Shown here: positions 1-6,521 of the stretch, piece after piece | How positions within the stretch are numbered: the first letter of the stretch is position 1 | Layout of the letters: every line of letters begins with the position of its first letter | Source: Legionella sp. | GTDB lineage: Bacteria; Pseudomonadota; Gammaproteobacteria; Legionellales; Legionellaceae | Reading direction: 5' to 3' | Length of the DNA stretch: 10,715 bases | NCBI GenBank assembly: GCA_003507515.1 | Contig: DNVL01000009.1 | Span: 1 to 10,715, forward strand | Notes under the pieces: generated by a model | The model's input: the letters and a program-made list of their open reading frames with translations, nothing else | Told to the model about the DNA's origin: nothing | The model's database searches: none | Translations under genes and position numbers: made by a program

Positions 1-190
1 TAATCAATAGCAATGCATCCGGCTCATTAAACCCTGTTAAATAATAAAAATCACTGTCTTGACGAAACCGGTAATAGGCATCTCCATTGCGAAGGACTTC
101 GTGTGCGGCAGGAATGATGGCAATGGCGCCTTTGGGCAAGTGTTGAGCCAGTTGAGAACGCCGAGCTGAGTGGTCTTGTGGAGTCATCAT
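1..190 (-). CDS. pepP: Xaa-Pro aminopeptidase PepP, N-terminal fragment (gene runs off the left edge)
   Basis: The visible 63 codons start at an ATG at 190-188, with an AAGGA ribosome binding site seven bases upstream; a second ATG follows immediately. The translation matches the start of proline aminopeptidase P, including the stretch YYRFRQDSDFYYLTGFNEPD, which is typical of the AMP_N (aminopeptidase P N-terminal) domain. The family removes an N-terminal residue preceding proline, using a dinuclear metal centre in a C-terminal pita-bread domain that lies outside the window. The gene sits 21 nt downstream of ygfB on the same strand. This is the same gene order as in E. coli, where ygfB-pepP is followed by ubiH and ubiI. 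Identification is strong; whether the catalytic half is intact cannot be seen. Confidence 0.93.
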   Translation of the reverse strand, partial: MMTPQDHSARRSQLAQHLPKGAIAIIPAAHEVLRNGDAYYRFRQDSDFYYLTGFNEPDALLLI

Positions 191-211
191 TGAGACATCC
201 TTATTGTGAGT

Positions 212-793
212 TCAATGCGTGGTTTCAGGATCATCCAGCCCTTGATGATTGGCCGTTAAATCACTATAAATGTGCAAAACCGCCATGCGTGCATATTCAC
301 TGATTTCGGTGAGCGCGCGTTCGTCGTCTTCATCAAATTGCAGGGAGTGATAGTCTAGTTCCGCAAACTCCGTGATATGTTCGATGGCATCTTGTGCATC
401 GTCGTCTTGAAATGTGTCCATGTCAACGCCGGCCATGCGAATGCCTTGAGTGAATCCATCGCACCATTCGCTAAACGATTTGACGCGCTCCAACAAAGGC
501 TCTTCCTCATCTGGCAAGAGCAGTTGGAATTCAAAGCCCGAACCTTCAATCTGTTGCTGACTGATGGCGTACACCTCAAATAACACAGGCGCTGCTGTTC
601 GGATGGTGGCATCATTTTGGTGCGCTAAGAGCGCTCGTAAATATGCGTCGCCTTTTTGAACCGCACCAGCGGATAAATAACCACACATCATCCCATGTAG
701 CTCGCTGCCTGAAATAGACAAGGCTAGCGGTGTGATGGAATCAATGACAGTTTGGTATATGGGCAATGACAAAGGGGCGGTGTTGGTTAACAT
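212..793 (-). CDS. ygfB: YgfB / UPF0149 family protein
   Basis: This 193-residue protein has the length of E. coli YgfB (about 192) and carries the family hallmark LHGMMCGYLSAG near residues 33-44. The middle has the typical acidic stretch followed by EWCDGFTQGI. The C-terminal half is acidic and helical (EFAELDYHSLQFDEDDE). UPF0149 proteins are small soluble cytosolic helical proteins. In Pseudomonas aeruginosa YgfB has been linked to beta-lactam response through repression of an amidase gene, but no general biochemical activity is established, so I give no function here. It is the first gene of a probable ygfB-pepP operon, with a candidate sigma70 promoter at 841-869. The ATG at 793-791 has only a weak ribosome binding site (ACGAG), but no better in-frame start is evident. 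Confidence 0.93.
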   Translation of the reverse strand: MLTNTAPLSLPIYQTVIDSITPLALSISGSELHGMMCGYLSAGAVQKGDAYLRALLAHQNDATIRTAAPVLFEVYAISQQQIEGSGFEFQLLLPDEEEPLLERVKSFSEWCDGFTQGIRMAGVDMDTFQDDDAQDAIEHITEFAELDYHSLQFDEDDERALTEISEYARMAVLHIYSDLTANHQGLDDPETTH

Positions 794-840
794 AGTCGAC
801 TCGTTTAAAAAGACTTCAATATTGATGACACGTAACCTAT

Positions 841-869
841 ATAATACCTGATTTATCGGAACAATCCAA
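841..869 (-). promoter_or_regulatory. Candidate sigma70 promoter for ygfB-pepP
   Basis: On the minus strand there is a -35-like TTGGAT (869-864), a 17-base spacer and a -10-like TATTAT (846-841), about 48 bases before the ygfB start codon. The spacing is ideal, and the hexamers match consensus at 4 of 6 (-35) and 5 of 6 (-10) positions. A start near 834 would give a leader of about 40 nt. It was found by eye, with no experimental support. Confidence 0.55.
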
Positions 870-911
870 AATCCAGGTCAGCTATCATGGGACAAATGGA
901 TGAATATGTAG

Positions 912-930
912 GGGCGAGCGGCGCTCGCCC
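912..930. repeat. Perfect GC-rich palindrome, possible terminator or REP-like element
   Basis: GGGCGAGCGGCGCTCGCCC has 9-base perfect arms around one central base, and would fold as a hairpin with a short loop. Flanking TA bases (909-910 and 931-932) extend the symmetry. It lies about 20 bases beyond the stop codon of the unknown minus-strand gene at 948-1451 and upstream of the ygfB promoter, so it may end the upstream transcript. There is no U-run after it on either strand, so a classic intrinsic terminator is not supported. The preceding ATGTAGGG also flanks the hairpin at 6490-6517, which hints at a dispersed palindromic element. Confidence 0.5.
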
Positions 931-947
931 TATCGTTTCGTCCTTCT

Positions 948-1451
948 TTACTGCAGATGCATGGGTAAATCAGTCGAGGCCAGCACGCCACTGTCCTCGT
1001 GTGCGAACTGAAAATAATCACCGCGCATGGCCTGCAAGATTTGTTGCATTCTTACAAACTGGTGGCTGAGTTGATAGTATAGATCAGCCGCGTTGGGTTC
1101 TTGCAGCTCACCCATGGTTAAATAAGCGGCTTGGCCCAATCCACTAAAGTAATCGAGTGTTACATGGTGCCGGCTTGCCATCCCTGGGAAAAGCCCACAC
1201 AAGAGCAGGCTTTTGTCGCCCACATCCCGCAGCAACTCAATTTGTCGGCGGCCATGGGTGCTCATGGAGTGAAGAAAATCAAGTGCCACAACCGATTCCA
1301 TTAACTGTGTTGTTTGAGAAAAACGCATCAACAGAAACACCAAATAGCTTTCGGTATTTTCGTTCAAAACCAAGCGCGTAGACGCTTGCGCTTCATTGAC
1401 CAAGGCATGCCATTGACTTATGTCTGTGGGGTGTAAGATCAATTGCTTCAT
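948..1451 (-). CDS. Conserved gammaproteobacterial protein of unknown function
   Basis: This is a 167-residue soluble protein with no signal peptide or membrane segment, and I know of no named domain for it. The segments ESYLVFLLMRF, GDKSLLLCGLFPG and YFSGLGQAAYLTM, followed by a helical LYYQLSHQFVRMQQIL stretch, resemble an uncharacterised family I associate with gammaproteobacteria. It appears mainly alpha-helical. I chose the ATG at 1451-1449 over the longer start at 1478. GAGG lies nine bases before the 1451 start, and a perfect TATAAT (1482-1477) overlaps the upstream ATG, so a transcript from it could not include that codon. It is followed by a palindrome at 912-930 and then ygfB on the same strand. 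Whether it belongs to the ygfB operon is unclear, because ygfB has its own promoter candidate. I offer no function. Confidence 0.85.
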   Translation of the reverse strand: MKQLILHPTDISQWHALVNEAQASTRLVLNENTESYLVFLLMRFSQTTQLMESVVALDFLHSMSTHGRRQIELLRDVGDKSLLLCGLFPGMASRHHVTLDYFSGLGQAAYLTMGELQEPNAADLYYQLSHQFVRMQQILQAMRGDYFQFAHEDSGVLASTDLPMHLQ

Positions 1452-1476
1452 GATGGCTGACCTCATTAGATGTCTC

Positions 1477-1482
1477 ATTATA
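1477..1482 (-). promoter_or_regulatory. Perfect -10 hexamer upstream of the unknown gene at 948-1451
   Basis: TATAAT lies on the minus strand 25 bases before the chosen ATG at 1451. No convincing -35 is found at 16-18 bases upstream, so the promoter may be weak or activator-dependent. A transcript from it would begin near 1470 with a leader of about 20 nt carrying GAGG. Confidence 0.35.
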
Positions 1483-1529
1483 AGTTTAGCAATAATTTAG
1501 CCATTGGGTGTGTCGTGACGGAAAAAAAT

Positions 1530-3935
1530 CTATTTTTGCTGTTGAATAAAATGGATTAAAGCATCCGGTGACGACGGCTTGCAAAAATAAAACCCTTGGA
1601 TTTCATCGCAAGCGTGGTGCTTTAAAAAATCAAATTGTGACTTTGTTTCAACGCCTTCGGCGATGACCTTGATTTTTAAGCTATGTGCCATGGCAATAAT
1701 GGCACTGACAATCAGCGCATCATTTGGGTCTGTTGCAATATCCCGTACAAATGAGATGTCAATTTTTAAACTATCAATAATAAAACATTTAAGGTAGTTT
1801 AAGGATGAGTAACCCGTCCCGAAATCATCAATGGAAATTTTCATCCCCATCGCTTTGATTTTTTTTATAATCTGCGCGTTGTTCTCAATGTCTTGTATCA
1901 ATACCCCTTCTGTTATTTCCAGTGTGATGGTGCAAGGATCAATGTTGTATTTTTTTAAAATACGTGTGATGACACTGATGAAATTATGATCGACAAAACT
2001 GCTCCCGGAGAGATTGATGGCGATGTCCAATGGAGGATGCTTTTCTTTGTGCCAGATTTGAATTTGCTGACACACTTGCGTAAACACCATTTCAGTAATC
2101 GGGACAATCAGGCCCGTTTCTTCTGATAAGGGGATAAACGCACTCGGCAATAGTACGCCTTCGGTTTGCTTCCAGCGCAGCAATGCCTCAACACCTGATA
2201 TTTTTCCAGATAAGATGTCTAGTTTGGGTTGATAATAGACCTCGAATTCATGGTTAGAAAGCGCCTCACGCATTTTCTCTTCAAGGGCTGTTTTTTCTTG
2301 AGCACGTTGTGTCATGGCCGGCGTGCAAAATTTAAATTTGCGCTCCCCCCCTTTTTTTGCTTCGTACATTGCAATATCCGCATTTTTAATCAGTGTGGTG
2401 GCATCCATCCCATCCGTCGGATAGATGCTGATGCCCATGCTCGCCGTCACATAGAGTTTGTGCATGTCAATCAGGATGGGTTTAGCAAGTGCCGTCTTAA
2501 TTTTATTAACAATGGACATGATGATCGCGGTTGTATCATAAATATCCGCCAGCACAATGATAAATTCATCGCCACCCACACGAGAAACGGTATCTGCATT
2601 TCGCGTTGCATTTTTCAGTCGGGTGGCCACTTCGCGTAAGATGATATCGCCGTTAAAATGCCCCAATGAATCATTGATGGATTTAAATCGGTCGAGATCA
2701 AGAAAGATGACGGCAACATGCTTCAAACCGCTGTGCGCGGCAAGAAGGGCTAAGCCAAGGGTCATTTCCAGTTTGGTTCGGTTGACCAAACCGGTTAAAT
2801 GATCATGATACGCCATGTGTTCGATTTGTTTTTCGGCGCGTATACGCGCCGAAATATCATTGATGATAAATTGAATGGCGGGCTTGTTCTCATAAATGAC
2901 AGGGCACGCGAGCACTTCAACATTCAATCGCTCACCACGAACGGTTAACAAGGCTTCTTTTATGACCGAGGTCGCCCGTTTTTTTACGGTTACAAATTGA
3001 ATTTGCTGTATAAATAATTCTCTGAAATCCGGATGAATTCGGTCTGAAAATGGTTTCCCAATCAGCGCGGATGGTTCTGAATCGCCTAATAAATGGATCA
3101 TCATTTGGTTCGCAAACACAATGTGTTCGTCCGATTGAATGAGTATGCCATACGGCGAATACTCAATCAGTTGACGGTATTTTTTTTCACTTTGCTTGAG
3201 GGCTTTTTGCGCTAATTTACGCTCCGTGATGTCTTCAACCGTACTGGCGTAATAATAGGTGCTGCCTGTATCGATGTTGAAGGCAATGTTATTTTCTATC
3301 ACATACATTTCACGACCATCCCGCCGAATCCAGATGGATTCATAAGAGACACTTTCTCCAATGCGTTCAATTTTTTTCACTATTTTTTTACGGCTGGATT
3401 TGCGTACCACGCGCAGCTCTTTAAAGCTCATATTGATGACTTCGTTAGCAGATTGATAACCTATGGTCTGTGCAAACCGTTTGTTGGCAAACAAAATGCG
3501 TTTGTCGGCAGATAGCCGATAAATACCGATATTGATGTTTTCGAAAATTAACCGGTATTGTATTTCAGACTGCACCCGAAGGCGCATTAACATATTGACT
3601 CTTGCGAGTAACTCGGCCTTTCGTAAAGGCAACCGCAAGACTTCGTCAAAGCCTAATTCAAGCCATGGAAGATTATCACTTTTGCTGGGAAGCAATATCA
3701 CCATAGGCACAAATAAGGGGCCTGACTTGCGTTTGATTTTTAATAAAGGATAACCAAAACGATGCGCGCAAATTTCATCCAAAATAATGATGCTGCTCAT
3801 TAACCATTCTTTTTCTGTGAGCATCGCGGTCGATGTGTTGACTAGGAAGCCTAATTCCTCCAAAAACTGACGCAATAGACGTTGGTCGGTCATGTTAGCC
3901 ATCATTAAGAACGCAACATCTTGTTGTTTTTCCAT
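1530..3935 (-). CDS. Pseudo-receiver / PAS / PAS / GGDEF / EAL cyclic-di-GMP signalling protein
   Basis: This 801-residue cytosolic protein is a predicted bifunctional cyclic-di-GMP enzyme. Residues 1-120 look like a receiver (REC) fold. An aspartate is kept at the end of beta-3 (IIILDE, D53), but the N-terminal acidic pair and the conserved Lys near the end are replaced (EVLRLPL), so it is probably not a working phosphoacceptor. Two PAS domains follow (about 126-245 and 251-370), the first ending in the usual DITERK. The GGDEF domain (about 375-540) has intact GGDEF at 454-458 and an inhibitory-site RNAD at 445-448, so diguanylate cyclase activity is expected. The EAL domain (about 548-800) keeps EALLRW (from E583), NLSGS, LEITE, DDFGTGYSS (from D703), LKID, AEGVET and QGFYFCKP, so phosphodiesterase activity is also expected. 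No transmembrane segment is seen. The start codon lies 4 nt after the stop of the KaiC-like gene, and the AGG preceding the ATG overlaps that gene's end, implying translational coupling. Which activity dominates cannot be told from sequence. Confidence 0.95.
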   Translation of the reverse strand: MEKQQDVAFLMMANMTDQRLLRQFLEELGFLVNTSTAMLTEKEWLMSSIIILDEICAHRFGYPLLKIKRKSGPLFVPMVILLPSKSDNLPWLELGFDEVLRLPLRKAELLARVNMLMRLRVQSEIQYRLIFENINIGIYRLSADKRILFANKRFAQTIGYQSANEVINMSFKELRVVRKSSRKKIVKKIERIGESVSYESIWIRRDGREMYVIENNIAFNIDTGSTYYYASTVEDITERKLAQKALKQSEKKYRQLIEYSPYGILIQSDEHIVFANQMMIHLLGDSEPSALIGKPFSDRIHPDFRELFIQQIQFVTVKKRATSVIKEALLTVRGERLNVEVLACPVIYENKPAIQFIINDISARIRAEKQIEHMAYHDHLTGLVNRTKLEMTLGLALLAAHSGLKHVAVIFLDLDRFKSINDSLGHFNGDIILREVATRLKNATRNADTVSRVGGDEFIIVLADIYDTTAIIMSIVNKIKTALAKPILIDMHKLYVTASMGISIYPTDGMDATTLIKNADIAMYEAKKGGERKFKFCTPAMTQRAQEKTALEEKMREALSNHEFEVYYQPKLDILSGKISGVEALLRWKQTEGVLLPSAFIPLSEETGLIVPITEMVFTQVCQQIQIWHKEKHPPLDIAINLSGSSFVDHNFISVITRILKKYNIDPCTITLEITEGVLIQDIENNAQIIKKIKAMGMKISIDDFGTGYSSLNYLKCFIIDSLKIDISFVRDIATDPNDALIVSAIIAMAHSLKIKVIAEGVETKSQFDFLKHHACDEIQGFYFCKPSSPDALIHFIQQQK

Positions 3936-3939
3936 GTTT

Positions 3940-5409
3940 TTACCTATGAGGCACAGGGTGTCCGGTTAACATGCCGCGTAATGATTCCATTTTCTTACCC
4001 ACCTGGATGCCTTTTGCGCCAACGGAAAAGTGTCTGAATTCTGATTCAAAGTCACTAAGCCTTTTTTTCAAGCAAGCAATGATTTTAATGATTTGACCTT
4101 TGTCTTCGGCATAACGTAACAGCAAGACATTATCTGCCAAATGACTCACCCCCAACGCCGTCACTTTCAGGCCGCCGGTTATCATGTCCACTTCGTTGAT
4201 TAAAAAAGTGGTGACCGCTTCACGGCTCAGATAGGTCACTAAATTTTGCACATGGAACAATAGCGTCCCATATTCTTCCATGGCGAGTTGATAATCTTGC
4301 AAGCCATCGATCATCACCATACTAAAATGTTCTCGTTCGACCGCATCGCGCACCATTTCTAAAAACTGATCAGGGTATATGTCCAGTGGATTCACGCGTA
4401 CAATCCTTAAAATATCTTGGTCCATTTTTTCTTGAATGGGCATGCCAATGTGTTCGCATCGACTGACCACCGATGAAATGGATTCCTCAAACGTGTACAG
4501 GATTGATCGTGAGGTTTTACTGCACATGTTGGATAAAAACTGCATGCCGAGGGTGCTTTTACCCACCCCTGTAGGGCCAGAAATCATCGTGGTTGTGCCG
4601 GCCTCTAGGCCGCCATGCAAAAGCGTGTCCAATGCGGTAATGGATGAAGCGACCACAGGCTTGCCATTGCTCGAGTTGCCAGGTTTTTCAACACGATGGG
4701 GGTAGATGTGTATACCTTCGTCTGTGATATTGAACGAATGAAAGCCGGACAAAAAATCCGAGCCTCGTAATTTATTAATTTGAAGGTTTCTTAAACCAAT
4801 GGCTCGATTTTTGGAGATGTCCATGCGCAGTTGAATAATACTGTCGGCGGCGAGTCCAATGGATACTTCATGCTCCAGTTCGCTAGGCTCAAACAATAAA
4901 AAGGTCGTTATTTTTAGTCGATTGAGATGAGCAATTAAATTTAAGATTTGTTTGCGAAATTGATATTCATCGGTGGATAAATAACTCAACTGCGTTGCTG
5001 AATCAAGCACGAATCGGGTTGGTTTTTTTTCAGCAATGGCTTTATAAATCGATTCCCACGTTCCCAAATGTTCCACCTCATTGGGTGAGAAGATAAGGTA
5101 TTCTTCGATAGGTGACGCTTCGGGTTGCTTGTCAATAGTCCCCTGAGGGCTTAAGTCTACCATATCAATCTTATCTAAGATCCACTTAAAATCAGCGACA
5201 TGGCGCTTAATTGCGTCAAGCTGCTCAATGAGCGTAATGTAGAGGCATTTCTCGCCCTGCAAAATCCCATTATGTAGCCATTGCAATGAGAGTATCGTTT
5301 TCCCTGTGCCGGCAGATCCGGTCAATAAATACGATTGATTGGGCAGTAATCCGCCGCCAAAAATTTCATCTAAACCTGGAATTCCTGTTTGCATCCGATG
5401 CGAGGCCAT
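3940..5409 (-). CDS. KaiC-like double-domain RecA-fold ATPase
   Basis: This 489-residue protein contains two tandem KaiC domains. The first has the typical start TGIPGLDEIFGGG, Walker A GSAGTGKT (31-38) and a Walker B-like FVLD (D136). The second has Walker A GPTGVGKS (278-285), Walker B MVMID (D368) and FEES, with both catalytic-type glutamates (E308, E309). In the first domain the matching position reads LIE, so only one glutamate remains. The region of the cyanobacterial CII phosphosites (S431, T432) reads GVSHLADNVLLLRY here, with Ser422 kept and His423 in place of the threonine. Cyanobacterial KaiC is a hexameric clock ATPase and autokinase; non-cyanobacterial relatives are mostly uncharacterised signalling proteins. 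AAGGAG lies eight bases before the ATG. No kaiA or kaiB is in the window. The gene leads a two-gene operon with a GGDEF/EAL protein and is divergent from rpoH. ATP binding is well supported; the partner and output are inference. I leave the symbol empty because clock orthology is not shown. Confidence 0.94.
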   Translation of the reverse strand: MASHRMQTGIPGLDEIFGGGLLPNQSYLLTGSAGTGKTILSLQWLHNGILQGEKCLYITLIEQLDAIKRHVADFKWILDKIDMVDLSPQGTIDKQPEASPIEEYLIFSPNEVEHLGTWESIYKAIAEKKPTRFVLDSATQLSYLSTDEYQFRKQILNLIAHLNRLKITTFLLFEPSELEHEVSIGLAADSIIQLRMDISKNRAIGLRNLQINKLRGSDFLSGFHSFNITDEGIHIYPHRVEKPGNSSNGKPVVASSITALDTLLHGGLEAGTTTMISGPTGVGKSTLGMQFLSNMCSKTSRSILYTFEESISSVVSRCEHIGMPIQEKMDQDILRIVRVNPLDIYPDQFLEMVRDAVEREHFSMVMIDGLQDYQLAMEEYGTLLFHVQNLVTYLSREAVTTFLINEVDMITGGLKVTALGVSHLADNVLLLRYAEDKGQIIKIIACLKKRLSDFESEFRHFSVGAKGIQVGKKMESLRGMLTGHPVPHR

Positions 5410-5447
5410 TGTTGTTGCTCCTTAATTGGACTTTTATTCGCTAAATG

Positions 5448-5463
5448 CCACGTTCCAACGTGG
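5448..5463. promoter_or_regulatory. Perfect 16-bp palindrome in the kaiC-like leader (candidate operator or RNA hairpin)
   Basis: CCACGTTCCAACGTGG has two perfect 7-base arms and a 2-base centre. It lies 38 bases before the KaiC-like ATG and roughly 15-30 bases downstream of the predicted start point of that gene. Two readings are possible: a repressor site for a dimeric regulator just inside the transcript, or a leader hairpin. No U-run follows, so it is not a terminator. The binding protein is unknown. Confidence 0.45.
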
Positions 5464-5484
5464 ATCACTTAGAGAGCCATGACA

Positions 5485-5513
5485 ACTATAGATATTAATT
5501 TTTAACATTACAA
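5485..5513 (-). promoter_or_regulatory. Candidate promoter of the KaiC-like / GGDEF-EAL operon
   Basis: On the minus strand TTGTAA (5513-5508) and TATAGT (5490-5485) are separated by exactly 17 bases of AT-rich sequence. The -10 matches consensus at five of six positions and the -35 at four. Predicted transcription starts near 5478, leaving a leader of about 70 nt that contains the palindrome at 5448-5463 and the AAGGAG ribosome binding site. Stationary-phase sigma factor RpoS uses similar -10 elements, so the sigma factor cannot be assigned. Confidence 0.5.
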
Positions 5514-5537
5514 GTTATTTAAAAAGGCGCCTCTGGC

Positions 5538-5567
5538 TTGCGGGAATCGCGCTAATTGGGCTATAAT
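5538..5567 (+). promoter_or_regulatory. Candidate rpoH promoter
   Basis: A perfect -10 TATAAT at 5562-5567 is preceded, 18 bases upstream, by TTGCGG (5538-5543), a weak -35. Transcription would start near 5574, giving an rpoH leader of about 60 nt that ends in a strong AGGAGG (5619-5624) nine bases before the ATG. I see no obvious thermosensor pairing of the ribosome binding site, but this was not computed. Confidence 0.5.
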
Positions 5568-5633
5568 AAGGCGTATTTTCACAGGATGCCATTTTTACCG
5601 TAGTTAGAGACCAATAGTAGGAGGAAGATTACG

Positions 5634-6494
5634 ATGCAGTTACAGTCATTGACCCCCAATGTGCCGATCGGCAGCATTGATGCCTATATTTATGGCGTGA
5701 ATCAAATCCCCATGCTCACCGCTGAAGAAGAATATGATTGCGCACAACGTTTTCAGGAAAATGGTGACGTAGAAGGCGCGCGCGCCTTGGTGCTCGCGCA
5801 TTTGCGCTATGTGGTCCGCGTCGCTCGTGGGTATTTAGGATATGGGTTAGCGTTGAACGATTTGATTCAAGAAGGCAATATCGGGTTGATGAAGGCGGTG
5901 AAACGCTTCGACCCTAAAATAGGGGTGCGGTTGGTGTCGTTTGCGGTGCATTGGATCAAAGCGGAGATCCATGAATTTGTTCTGCAAAATTGGCGCATTG
6001 TGAAAGTGGCCACGACCAAATCGCAGCGAAAATTGTTCTTTAATCTTCGTCACATGAAAAAACGGTTGGGTTGGATGAACACGGAAGAAATTGACGCCGT
6101 GGCCAGCGATTTAGGCGTGAGCCGTGAAGACGTGTTGGTGATGGAGCAGCGTTTAAATGCCATGGACGCCCCATATGATGGGGACGACTCAGAGGATGGG
6201 GATGAGTCCTATAAAGCAGCCCCTGCAGGCTATCTCGCTGCCGCGAACAGTGATCCCGCCCAGTTATTTGAACAAAACGATGGCGGCACACAGCGCCGTG
6301 AAAAATTGCATTTGGCGTTGGCGCGCCTTGATAAGCGCAGCCAGGAAATTCTTCAGCAACGTTGGCTGCTGGATGACAAAGCCGTCACATTGCATGCGCT
6401 GGCTGAGCAATATGGCGTCTCTGCGGAGCGTGTTCGCCAATTGGAAAAAAACGCCATGAAGAAATTGCGTGAATACATGGACGATGCCAGCTGA
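5634..6494 (+). CDS. rpoH: RNA polymerase heat-shock sigma factor RpoH (sigma-32)
   Basis: This 286-residue group 3 sigma factor is close to the E. coli length (284) and alignable over its whole length. Region 2 (about 54-130) contains DLIQEGNIGLMKAV and RLVSFAVHWIKAEIHEFVL. The diagnostic RpoH box QRKLFFNLR, which distinguishes RpoH from other sigma factors and contacts core enzyme, is at 131-139. Region 4 (about 225-281) ends in the helix-turn-helix GVSAERVRQLEKNAMKKLRE, which recognises the -35. An acidic, variable linker (residues 181-192) lies between regions 3 and 4, as in the family. It directs core polymerase to chaperone and protease genes after heat or protein-folding stress. AGGAGG nine bases before the ATG supports this start. 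In E. coli and many relatives rpoH follows ftsYEX; here it stands alone, divergent from the KaiC-like operon and convergent with an adenosine deaminase gene. Confidence 0.98.
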   Translation: MQLQSLTPNVPIGSIDAYIYGVNQIPMLTAEEEYDCAQRFQENGDVEGARALVLAHLRYVVRVARGYLGYGLALNDLIQEGNIGLMKAVKRFDPKIGVRLVSFAVHWIKAEIHEFVLQNWRIVKVATTKSQRKLFFNLRHMKKRLGWMNTEEIDAVASDLGVSREDVLVMEQRLNAMDAPYDGDDSEDGDESYKAAPAGYLAAANSDPAQLFEQNDGGTQRREKLHLALARLDKRSQEILQQRWLLDDKAVTLHALAEQYGVSAERVRQLEKNAMKKLREYMDDAS

Positions 6495-6517
6495 AGGAGC
6501 GGTAGCGCTCCTTCAGC
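6490..6517. terminator. Strong hairpin between convergent rpoH and add
   Basis: GCTGAAGGAGC (6490-6500) and GCTCCTTCAGC (6507-6517) form a perfect 11-bp stem. One more G-C pair inside leaves a 4-base loop (GTAG). It overlaps the rpoH stop codon (6492-6494) and ends 5 bases short of the add stop codon at 6522-6524, so it could act for both transcripts. There is no U-run on either side. A role in 3'-end protection, or as a REP-like element, is therefore as likely as intrinsic termination. Confidence 0.5.
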
Positions 6518-6521
6518 CACC

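Noticed and set aside
1507..1532. T-run just after the GGDEF/EAL stop codon, possible intrinsic terminator
   Set aside because: No GC-rich stem precedes the T-run on the minus strand, only A-rich codons.
2229..2639. 136-codon open frame on the plus strand opposite the GGDEF/EAL gene
   Set aside because: It is fully inside a confidently identified gene on the other strand. It reads as Cys/His/Arg-rich nonsense and has no ribosome binding site of note.
3940..5409. Calling the ATPase a true circadian clock KaiC
   Set aside because: The two-domain architecture is shared by many non-clock KaiC proteins. The Ser-Thr phosphosite is Ser-His here, and kaiA and kaiB are not in the window.
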